From CAYYOS01 sp964473355 (GTDB taxonomy: Bacteria > Pseudomonadota > Gammaproteobacteria > Burkholderiales > REEB80): 33,931 bases of DNA. Made by a program: the position numbers and the translations under genes. The DNA lies in NCBI GenBank assembly GCA_964473355.1, contig CAYYOS010000006.1:1-33931 (forward strand), written 5' to 3'. The notes under the pieces are model-generated. The model searched no databases. It saw nothing but the letters and a program-made list of their open reading frames with translations, and was not told where the DNA came from. This document shows, in pieces, positions 22,525-29,708 of the stretch; the first letter of the stretch is position 1; each line of letters starts with the position of its first letter.

Positions 22525-24624
22525 TTAGCGCTCCACTTGAAATTGGGATGAGCTTGCTATGAGATAGACCGCCGTTCGCGCTCGCGTCAAACTGTCTGAG
22601 GCGGGCACAGCGTTGACCGCCTGGATAATGACGTTACGCGTTTCCGGCGACATATTATTATTCATAAGCAGCGCATTTATACGATCTAAGAGCGCAGCGG
22701 GATCCTGCGCTAAACTTTGCAACGCCGTGAGGTCGACCCGCGTCCCGGTTGCCCCAACCACTGAGGTATCCGCTGCAATTCCATTTGAAAAAATTAAGGC
22801 GTTAACAAAATTGATCCGATTTAAGGCTTTGGCGGTGTCTTGGATGGCAAATTCTGCGCCTAATAAGGTGGAATCAGGAACAATATAGTCGGGGGGGTAA
22901 AAATTAAATACCGAAGGCGCATAAAAAACATTTTGCCCCATTGTGCTACTCTGTTGCGCTAAATAAACACCATCACTGCTTGCGTTTAAACCACGTAAAA
23001 GCCGGGTCATGAACAATACCGGCTCTCGCAAGTGCCCGTAGTCGGCAGCAATTTTAACCTCGCCGCGCGCCTCACTGTCGGTGAGAACCGCTCTAATCAC
23101 GGCTTTCATATCCCCGCGTACGCCACTACCATTGTTATTGAACGCTGCCGTCACTCGTCCCACGTATTCGGGGCTAGGATTACTCGTCACCAACTTTTGT
23201 ATCAGTTGCTTGCCTATAAATGGGCCGACATTGGGATGGGTAAAAATATTATCTATTGCTGCCCTAAGTTCGCTGTTGCCATCCTGACCGGCTGGCGAAA
23301 CATAGCCGCTTAATAACGTTTTGGCCGTGGTGTCATGATTGCTCTGGACTAAAAGCATAGGCCCGTCGTAATAAGGCGGGTTGCGCGTACGTGAAGGTGT
23401 CCCCGGTGTGGGTGGAAAGGTCCATCCCGTAAAGGTGTAAGCGAAGCCCTCGATAACTTCCTCATCATAGGAAGGTATCATCTCGCCTAGCATGTTGCGC
23501 TTGGGTGTGCCATCCGGGTGTAATTCGGTCACGCCGATAGAAAACAGCTGTAAAACCTCGCGCGCATAGTTTTCATTTGGGGTGGTACCGGTTCTGGGGT
23601 TGGGTTTATCGTTATTCACCATATCTAAATAACGCCCCATGGCTGCATTTAATGTGACGTTGTATAACAAGTCTTTAAAATTACCAAATGCGCCTGCATA
23701 CAATAAATTTTGAAATGGGGCCATGGCATACGGTAAATTGATGTCCGTGCCCGATACAACAAAGATTTGGCTCAAGGCAAAGGCCACGCGCTGACGTAGC
23801 TGATCGTTGCCGCTTAACGCGTTTTTAAAAAAATGTTGTTGCAGGGGAAATAGAGAGTATTTATCCCGTCGGCAAATACGGTCACAATCCTCAGGCGCTT
23901 GTGCTGAGTAAAAGCCATAGTCCGCATAGCTCGACATCGGCGTACTAAATTGCTCGTTAAGATAGGCATTAATACCTATCTCGGCAACCCGCGCTATGGT
24001 GCGTTCTGTGGGGCCAAACGATGCTTGTTCAAGAAAGCGATACAAATCTTTATTGGTAGACGACGTACACATCGCCACCCCCTCGGCAATCCACCCGGCA
24101 CTTACCATGCTTTGATACGCGGCGTTATCCGTCGTAAAACGATGGTTAGAGTCATTGTTGGCGGCGCGGTTATTGTAGTTGCGATAAACGGGGCTGTAAC
24201 CGGAAGCACAGCTCCCGCCTTGGGGAAGCAAGCTATAAAAAGCGATGCCTTCATAAAACCAACCCGGGTCTTTTTTAACCCCCGCGCACTCGGTACTATC
24301 TGCCGTATAAAAATGGGAGTTAGGGCCTTTCCCCGGTGTTCCGTAAAAACGGCACACGGGCGTTGCTCCAGCAGGAGCATCGGCTAGACTCGGCCAGGCA
24401 GTAAAACTTAAGCCCGTACGTACCCAGCCTGCACCTGCCGCACCATTATCGATACCGCTGGCTTCGATGGGATCAGCCGTCGTGAAGTAATGTTTTAAGC
24501 CAGAGTGGTAGAATTCGATCACGGTGACCGTGGCGGCGTGTGGGGTGCTGCTGAGAAAAAACGCCATTGCGAACGCCAGCGAAGACAAGATACTCGCAAC
24601 TTTTGCTAATGGCATTTTATTCAT
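22525..24624 (-). CDS. DUF1800 protein with N-terminal DUF5648-like repeats
   Basis: A 699-residue exported protein. After a signal peptide (about 1-30) comes a region (about 31-192) of three related repeats, each with a His-aromatic-Thr core: LKHYFTTADPIEASG, NSHFYTADSTECAGV and NHRFTTDNAAYQSMV, each followed by a GW segment (AGWVRTGL, PGWFYEGI, AGWIAEGV). These match the DUF5648 type, found on secreted proteins and possibly carbohydrate- or wall-binding. The rest (about 195-695) is DUF1800, with YAREVLQLFSIGVTELHPDG, EGFAYTFTGWTF and NVFYAPSVFNFYPPDYI. ATG 24624 has AGGAG upstream (TAAAAGGAGAAACAATG). First gene of a four-gene minus-strand cluster. Confidence 0.9.
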   Translation of the reverse strand: MNKMPLAKVASILSSLAFAMAFFLSSTPHAATVTVIEFYHSGLKHYFTTADPIEASGIDNGAAGAGWVRTGLSFTAWPSLADAPAGATPVCRFYGTPGKGPNSHFYTADSTECAGVKKDPGWFYEGIAFYSLLPQGGSCASGYSPVYRNYNNRAANNDSNHRFTTDNAAYQSMVSAGWIAEGVAMCTSSTNKDLYRFLEQASFGPTERTIARVAEIGINAYLNEQFSTPMSSYADYGFYSAQAPEDCDRICRRDKYSLFPLQQHFFKNALSGNDQLRQRVAFALSQIFVVSGTDINLPYAMAPFQNLLYAGAFGNFKDLLYNVTLNAAMGRYLDMVNNDKPNPRTGTTPNENYAREVLQLFSIGVTELHPDGTPKRNMLGEMIPSYDEEVIEGFAYTFTGWTFPPTPGTPSRTRNPPYYDGPMLLVQSNHDTTAKTLLSGYVSPAGQDGNSELRAAIDNIFTHPNVGPFIGKQLIQKLVTSNPSPEYVGRVTAAFNNNGSGVRGDMKAVIRAVLTDSEARGEVKIAADYGHLREPVLFMTRLLRGLNASSDGVYLAQQSSTMGQNVFYAPSVFNFYPPDYIVPDSTLLGAEFAIQDTAKALNRINFVNALIFSNGIAADTSVVGATGTRVDLTALQSLAQDPAALLDRINALLMNNNMSPETRNVIIQAVNAVPASDSLTRARTAVYLIASSSQFQVER

Positions 24625-24675
24625 TGTTTCTCCTTTTACCCGCGCTCATGAATTAATGATAGTCGGAAAGTTGCC

Positions 24676-24720
24676 AGTAAGTGTTACTTGCAACGAGAAA
24701 ATTGTAAAAACATATTACAA
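24676..24720. promoter_or_regulatory. Dyads in the DUF1800 / OmpR-like divergent region
   Basis: The 165 bases between the DUF1800 gene and the OmpR-like gene hold two small inverted repeats, AGTAA-GTG-TTACT (24676-24688) and TTGTAA-N7-TTACAA (24702-24720). Both contain GTAA/TTAC, which is reminiscent of OmpR half-sites, and lie between the regulator and the operon it may control. No clear promoter hexamers were identified. Confidence 0.3.
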
Positions 24721-24789
24721 CGCACTAACAAGTTAAATCTTCACTTAAAATTCATAAGTAGGTTTAAAAAGAAACATGGAAATGAAAAC

Positions 24790-25512
24790 TTGAAGGCTCG
24801 CAAAACAAAAATCCTTGTGGTGGATGACGATGTGCGCTTAAGAGATTTGCTCAGGCGCTATCTGATTGAGCAAGGGTTCGAAGTGGAAGTCCTAGCGGAT
24901 GGATCCGCAATAGAGCAGCGTCTTTTAAGCCGACCTTTTGATCTTATTGTTTTAGATTTAATGCTGCCTGGGCTTGATGGCTTGACACTATGCCGTAATT
25001 TACGAGCGAACAATAATCTTACGCCGATTATTATGTTGACGGCAAAAGGCGATGAAGTGGACAGAATCATTGGACTGGAAATGGGCGCAGATGATTATTT
25101 GCCGAAACCGTTTAATCCTCGAGAACTCGTCGCGCGCATTCACGCAATATTGCGACGCCGTGCCGTGGTGCCGCCAGGTGGTCCGACGGCGACGGAGGAA
25201 ATCTTTCGCTTTGGTCCTTATGGATTAAATTTCGCAACCCGCAGTTTAAGTAGTAAAGACAAAACAATAACACTAAGCACCGGGGAGTTTGCGCTTTTAA
25301 AAACCCTGGTGACGCATCCTGGTCAGCCACTATCCCGCGATGCACTCATGAATCTCTCCAGGCATCGGGATTATGAGGTATATGACCGTAGCATCGACGT
25401 ACAAATTTCCAGGCTGCGGCGTTTGATTGAGCTTGAACCCACTCGACCCAAATATATACAAACAGTCTGGGGCTTCGGGTATGTTTTTGTGCCCGATGCT
25501 AAAACCCAATAA
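24790..25512 (+). CDS. OmpR-like response regulator
   Basis: A 240-residue regulator. The receiver (about 6-122) has the acidic cluster Asp12-Asp13-Asp14, phospho-acceptor Asp56 in LIVLDLMLPGLDGLT, and Lys in DDYLPKPFNPREL. The C-terminal winged helix (about 145-235) shows LSTGEFALLKTLVTHPGQPL, SRDALM, DVQISRLRRLIE and IQTVWGFGYVFVP, close to OmpR proper. No in-frame ATG exists near the N-terminus. TTG 24790 gives the family length (E. coli OmpR is 239 residues); the open frame extends to another TTG at 24688. The stop overlaps the kinase start by one base (TAATG). Confidence 0.92.
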   Translation: MKARKTKILVVDDDVRLRDLLRRYLIEQGFEVEVLADGSAIEQRLLSRPFDLIVLDLMLPGLDGLTLCRNLRANNNLTPIIMLTAKGDEVDRIIGLEMGADDYLPKPFNPRELVARIHAILRRRAVVPPGGPTATEEIFRFGPYGLNFATRSLSSKDKTITLSTGEFALLKTLVTHPGQPLSRDALMNLSRHRDYEVYDRSIDVQISRLRRLIELEPTRPKYIQTVWGFGYVFVPDAKTQ

Positions 25513-26825
25513 TGTTGCTGCCTCAATCTCTGCTATGGCGTAGCTTTGTTTTAATCGCGCTACTGTTAATTATTTCGCAAACACTCTGGTGGCAAATCAC
25601 CCGGCTTTATGCGGCAGAGCCACAACCCAAGCAAGTCGCCCAGCAGATTATTAGCGTAATCAACGTAACTCGCGCTGCCCTTATTAATGCCCAGCGTGAG
25701 CGACGCCGCGATCTACTGCTGGAACTCTCAGCCCGGGAAGGCATTCGAATTTATCCCGGCGACGCAAATGAAGCGCCTCTTCCTCCTTTGGCGCGTCCTT
25801 TTTTGCGTAAACTAAGGAGCGAGATTCAAGCGCAGTTAGGAGAAGCCGCCGAGCTCACCACAGAAAGACGTGGCATCCCCGGACTGTGGGTTAGCTTCTA
25901 TATTGAGGAAGACGCTTATTGGGTCATGTTTCCGCGCGCTCGATTTGAGCGACCGTCTCGCTGGGTATGGTTAGGCTGGGGGACATTGCTGGCGATTCTA
26001 TCTTTGTTAGGTGCCTATCTCATCGTTTATCGAGTCAACCGCCCGCTCCGAATCCTTGCCGCCGCGGCAGAAAAAATAGGTCGTGGCGAAAAACCCTTAC
26101 CCATGTCTGCCGAGGGACCACTTGAGATGCAAAACTTGAGTTTGGCATTCAATCGCATGGCAACTAGTTTAGAGCGCGCTAACGCGGATAAGACTTTATT
26201 TTTGGCGGGTGTATCGCATGACTTACGCACGCCACTGGCGCGGCTCAGACTAGGCATTGAAATGCTTAGCGATGCAGACCAGCGACTCAAGCATGAAATG
26301 ACGCAGGACATTGAAGATCTGGATGCCATCATTGCTCAGTTTTTAGTCTTCGCCCGCGAAGAAGAAAGCGAGCCGACAGTGATGACTGACTTAAATAAAA
26401 TTATTGAGGAAATTTGTGAACGTTACCAAAGAACCGGAAAAACCTTGCGCTGCACACTGTCCCCGTTGCCCCCTTTGGCTATTCGCCCGCTGGCCATATC
26501 TCGGATGTTGACCAATTTATTAGAAAATGCTTTTAGTTATGGCGGCAAGGAAATCGAAATTCAAACTCAGCAAAATCATAAAAACGCCATCGTAACTGTT
26601 CTCGATCGAGGACCCGGTATTCCCGAAGCGGATATACCCCGCGTGACACTAGCTTTCGCGCGCTTAGATGAAGCCCGTAGCGGCCACGCTGGCGCTGGTC
26701 TGGGGCTTGCCATCGCCGAGCGGATTATAAAAATGCATGGGGGAGGATTAAGTTTACAAAACCGTCCAGGGGGCGGGTTACAGGTAGAAGTAAGCCTGCC
26801 CCTGCATGACGGTGTTAAGGGCTAA
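25512..26825 (+). CDS. EnvZ-like sensor histidine kinase
   Basis: A 437-residue inner-membrane kinase: TM1 about 9-28, a periplasmic domain about 29-150 (EnvZ-sized), TM2 about 151-173, HAMP about 174-225, HisKA with His236 in LAGVSHDLRTPLARLRLGIE, and an ATPase domain with LLENAFSYGG (N-box), DRGPGIP (G1) and GAGLGLAIAERI (G2). The HisKA text is EnvZ-like. It pairs with the overlapping OmpR-like gene; the stimulus is not deducible. Its 3' end overlaps the convergent fibronectin-type gene by 11 bases, with no terminator between. Confidence 0.93.
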   Translation: MLLPQSLLWRSFVLIALLLIISQTLWWQITRLYAAEPQPKQVAQQIISVINVTRAALINAQRERRRDLLLELSAREGIRIYPGDANEAPLPPLARPFLRKLRSEIQAQLGEAAELTTERRGIPGLWVSFYIEEDAYWVMFPRARFERPSRWVWLGWGTLLAILSLLGAYLIVYRVNRPLRILAAAAEKIGRGEKPLPMSAEGPLEMQNLSLAFNRMATSLERANADKTLFLAGVSHDLRTPLARLRLGIEMLSDADQRLKHEMTQDIEDLDAIIAQFLVFAREEESEPTVMTDLNKIIEEICERYQRTGKTLRCTLSPLPPLAIRPLAISRMLTNLLENAFSYGGKEIEIQTQQNHKNAIVTVLDRGPGIPEADIPRVTLAFARLDEARSGHAGAGLGLAIAERIIKMHGGGLSLQNRPGGGLQVEVSLPLHDGVKG

Positions 26826-29067
26826 ATCTGACAGGCACGCCATTGGGATTAACTTGTCCTGCAGCGTTAACCACGTAAACATAACCGGTGCTACCCGGTG
26901 CAAAACCCCCACGATTTACGTTCACGGTTATTGCCTGGTCTGACCAGGCGCTAGGGATTTGTACTTCTCGCCGCGTGCACCCTGCCCAGGTGTTAGCGTC
27001 GCCTATTTCTACGCGGGCACGGGTACGATCCACATAAATATCGTCGACATATAGTCTCAGATCCACGGCGGGCAAATTTGAAGCCATGAGGGGCAGCAGA
27101 AACTTATCTAGGAGCAAACCGGCTTGAGGGGCGGAGAGCGTCATCACGTTGGTTAAATTTACATTTTGATCCAAATTAGTCCAGGTTTGCAGGGCACCGG
27201 TATTACTGCCTGCAGGCGTCGACAGTTTGTAATAACCTTCGAAGCGATGCCAGGTGTTGGCGGGGACACTAATAAAATCTTCTCCCGCACCATCCGCGTC
27301 TGCTCCTGTGTAGCTATAGCCGGCATTCACTAGCGGCGCACCAGGATTAAGTGACGTGTAGAAACGAGGACGAGTGGAATAAAAGTTAGGTGCGCCGTTA
27401 CCGCGTAAAAGTTTAAAAAACCCGCCGCCCGTGGAACCACTCACGACTTCCCAGCGAAACAAATAGGAAAAGTAAACTTCCGTCGCAGCCAGGCCTTTCA
27501 AGCCCGCGGTATTAAAATTTTCCACGTCAGTAGGACCAAGAATCATATTGTTGTAGGCCGAGCGGGTGCCGCTATAGGCTTGTAAAGTGGTATATCGGGG
27601 AAAAGGGGAGCCGGGCTGATAATGCTCCCAGCCACCGGTACTTAACGTACTTCCCGGCGTACCATTCTCAAAGTTATCCCATTTAAAGGGCGCCGGGGTG
27701 CTCTTAGCACCGAAACCACCCGGCCCAGAAAGCGTTAAGCTGCCACCGGCATTGACGAGATAAGCATTCGCACTTATGCCATTTACCGGCGCCGCAGCGG
27801 TAATCGTGCCCGCCTCGGCCGAGGCGGGCGAGATGTTCGCGGCAGCGTCTATGGCATAGACAACGTAATTGTATTGGGTTTGCGGCGTCAAGCCAGTATC
27901 GTTGTAGGCTAAACCCGTCACGGTGGCGACCAGAGACGCGTTTCGATAGACACGATATCCCGTTACCGCGACATTATCGCTAGCTGCGCTCCAGCTAAGT
28001 GCGGTGCTAGTCGAAGAGGTGGAATTAACAATCAGGTTGGCCGGCGCTGTCGGCGGCGTGCTATCTCCTCCTGGCGAGCCGGGTCGCACGCGCACCATAT
28101 TACTAAAACCGCTGGCGTTGCCTACTGCATCCATGGCCTTAACGCGGTAATCGTAGTCATTCGAATTTTCCCGCATCCGGTCTGTAAACTGCGTTGCTCC
28201 TAGCAGGAAGGCGGTACAAATAAGCGGGGAACCGGGGGAGCAACGCTCCAGGTGGTAATGAACGGGTGGCGAGGTCGCGTCGGTCGCAACCCCCCAATTT
28301 AAATGTGCTTGCCTGTCACCCGCACTGCCCAAGAGAGTTCCTGGCACGGTTGGTGGCACCAGATCCGGTCCAGGGTTGACGGTGACAAACACGCTGGCTG
28401 ATGCCTTACTACCGCCACTATTATCGGTGGCTCGCGCCCAAAATTCGTAGTTCCCGCGCAATAAATTTTGCAGGCTAGCCGTATAGGGCGGGGATTCGCT
28501 GGTTGCGATGAGCCATTTGTTCAAAAAGAATTCCACCCGGCTAATGCCGAGTCCACTGCTCGCGGTAGCAGTGAGCGTTAAATTCGCCGGCGCCGGCAGC
28601 GTGCTAGCGTTTGCAGCGACGCTTACCGTCATGTTGGGATTGGGAACAGCAGCTGGGGTCGTCGCGGTAGCGAGGTTTGAATAACTGCTCGGGTGACCAT
28701 TACTATCATAGGCAAGGACCCGATAGTCATAGAGTGTTCCCGGAATAAGCCCTTGATCAAAAAAGCTCGTTGCAGACAACCAAAAAATAGTGCAGTAACT
28801 TGGGTTGCGATAGCAACGTTCCAGTTGATAACGCGGCGCCGAGCCCGCCCAAGACAAATTAATCTGATAGGGAGAAATGACATTTGCGACGAGACTGGAA
28901 GGCGCATGCCCCGACGCAAAAAGCGGCGTCATCCAAGCACAACCTGCACTGGCTACCAAGAATAGTGCAGCCCTCCGCGCCTTACGCAAGCCCCGCAAAA
29001 AGGTACTATTTAAAGTTAGGCGCGATTTGAAAATGTTTGTGCCCCATGAATCTCGCGTATACCCCAA
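26815..29067 (-). CDS. Large secreted fibronectin-type-III / Ig-like protein
   Basis: Up to 750 residues. After a signal-like segment (about 30-52, RRAALFLVASAGCAWMTPLFASG) the order is FnIII-1 (55-138), Ig-like (145-232), FnIII-2 (236-330), FnIII-3 (337-425), a larger beta-rich domain (about 430-690, FENGTPGSTLSTGGWEHYQ; SYLFRWEVV; HRFEGYYKL; LRLYVDDIYVDR), and a terminal IPT-like strand region. FnIII-1 and FnIII-2 each carry YxLERC...C (Cys85/Cys92; Cys276/Cys284), probable disulfides. The big domain suggests a concanavalin-like jelly roll as in carbohydrate-binding proteins; no catalytic site is recognised. The start at TTG 29067 is doubtful: it lies in the loop of a hairpin and lacks a ribosome site; a start nearer residue 24-28 would also give a good signal peptide. 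Confidence 0.8.
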   Translation of the reverse strand: MGYTRDSWGTNIFKSRLTLNSTFLRGLRKARRAALFLVASAGCAWMTPLFASGHAPSSLVANVISPYQINLSWAGSAPRYQLERCYRNPSYCTIFWLSATSFFDQGLIPGTLYDYRVLAYDSNGHPSSYSNLATATTPAAVPNPNMTVSVAANASTLPAPANLTLTATASSGLGISRVEFFLNKWLIATSESPPYTASLQNLLRGNYEFWARATDNSGGSKASASVFVTVNPGPDLVPPTVPGTLLGSAGDRQAHLNWGVATDATSPPVHYHLERCSPGSPLICTAFLLGATQFTDRMRENSNDYDYRVKAMDAVGNASGFSNMVRVRPGSPGGDSTPPTAPANLIVNSTSSTSTALSWSAASDNVAVTGYRVYRNASLVATVTGLAYNDTGLTPQTQYNYVVYAIDAAANISPASAEAGTITAAAPVNGISANAYLVNAGGSLTLSGPGGFGAKSTPAPFKWDNFENGTPGSTLSTGGWEHYQPGSPFPRYTTLQAYSGTRSAYNNMILGPTDVENFNTAGLKGLAATEVYFSYLFRWEVVSGSTGGGFFKLLRGNGAPNFYSTRPRFYTSLNPGAPLVNAGYSYTGADADGAGEDFISVPANTWHRFEGYYKLSTPAGSNTGALQTWTNLDQNVNLTNVMTLSAPQAGLLLDKFLLPLMASNLPAVDLRLYVDDIYVDRTRARVEIGDANTWAGCTRREVQIPSAWSDQAITVNVNRGGFAPGSTGYVYVVNAAGQVNPNGVPVRFSP

Positions 29068-29078
29068 GCTATACGCGA
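29053..29078. repeat. Perfect 9-base inverted repeat at the 5' end of the fibronectin-type gene
   Basis: Arms TCGCGTATA (29053-29061) and TATACGCGA (29070-29078) are exact complements around an eight-base loop. There is no T-run next to it, so it is not a classical terminator on either strand. It overlaps the most upstream possible start of the fibronectin-type gene and could be an operator or an mRNA 5' hairpin. The surrounding 29079-29246 region holds no gene I can support. Confidence 0.6.
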
Positions 29079-29246
29079 CAGGTTATCTCAAGAGCATATT
29101 ATACCCACATCTTATTTGCGGTAGTGGCAAATAAAGCGCTCATAAGAGCGGGGCGTTGGAATTACCACCCCAAGTTTTATTTAGATCAGCGTTCACACTT
29201 AGGGTGGGGCGAAGCACGTGAGGCGTATCGTAGTGGAAGACATGAC

Positions 29247-29272
29247 AAACAAAAGGCGCTTTAAGGCGCCCC
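29247..29272 (-). terminator. Rho-independent terminator of the 29302-29685 gene
   Basis: On the minus strand, 30 bases past the stop codon, GGCGC pairs with GCGCC across a six-base CTTAAA-type loop, followed directly by TTTTGTTTG. Stem, loop and T-tract are in the right order and position. Confidence 0.72.
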
Positions 29273-29301
29273 TCAGATGACCGCCCCAAGGGCAACGGAA
29301 T

Positions 29302-29685
29302 TTACTCTCGGAACATCATAATTTTTCGACCCTCGCCAAATTCGCCTTGCAGTGTTTTGTCATCGATGCGTTTAAAGGTATAGACCGTATCCTCGCAACC
29401 TGCCAACGCCTTGGAACGCATTACCTCGAAGACCAGCTCGTCCGGCGTAGCACGCTGCACGCTAAGCGGTGCTTCTAAGCCTATACACGGGTTCTTCTTT
29501 GAAAGCGTCACCGTTTTCCAGGATCCTTGATCGTCTTTGATGATTACCGTGCCCGTAACATTTGCAGTCACCGGGCCATCAAATTTCGCGGTCCATTTGC
29601 CATCGTACGAATGAGCCTTTTGCGCGAGCGCCGTGGCAGGAACAAGGATAGCGCTTGCTAGGATTAACCCTTTTAGAAAATTCAT
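29302..29685 (-). CDS. Small exported hypothetical protein
   Basis: A 127-residue protein with a clear signal peptide (MNFLKGLILASAILVPATALA, cut before QKAHS). The mature part looks like a small beta-barrel or sandwich: SYDGKWTAKFDGPVTANVTG, TVIIKDDQGSWKTVTLSKK, DELVFEVMRSKALAGCEDTV, YTFKRIDDKTLQGEFGEG. Two Cys (in KKNPCIGLE and LAGCEDTV) could form a disulfide. Function unknown; I know no family name for it. It follows the hppA gene by 23 bases on the same strand and ends at a good terminator, so it may be a distal gene of that transcript. The ATG has AAGGAG upstream. Confidence 0.8.
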   Translation of the reverse strand: MNFLKGLILASAILVPATALAQKAHSYDGKWTAKFDGPVTANVTGTVIIKDDQGSWKTVTLSKKNPCIGLEAPLSVQRATPDELVFEVMRSKALAGCEDTVYTFKRIDDKTLQGEFGEGRKIMMFRE

Positions 29686-29708
29686 GCGAACTCCTTTAAA
29701 GACAACTA

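Noticed and set aside
23950..24387. 145-codon plus-strand open frame opposite the DUF1800 gene
   Set aside because: Antisense of a well-supported gene, with no ribosome site or domain.
24688..24789. 34-codon extension of the OmpR-like regulator
   Set aside because: It is Lys/Asn-rich, starts at TTG without ribosome site and exceeds the usual OmpR length; it overlaps the intergenic dyads.
29079..29246. Possible short ORFs or small RNA between the FnIII and 127-residue genes
   Set aside because: No start signal, codon pattern or convincing promoter; only the flanking hairpins could be supported.
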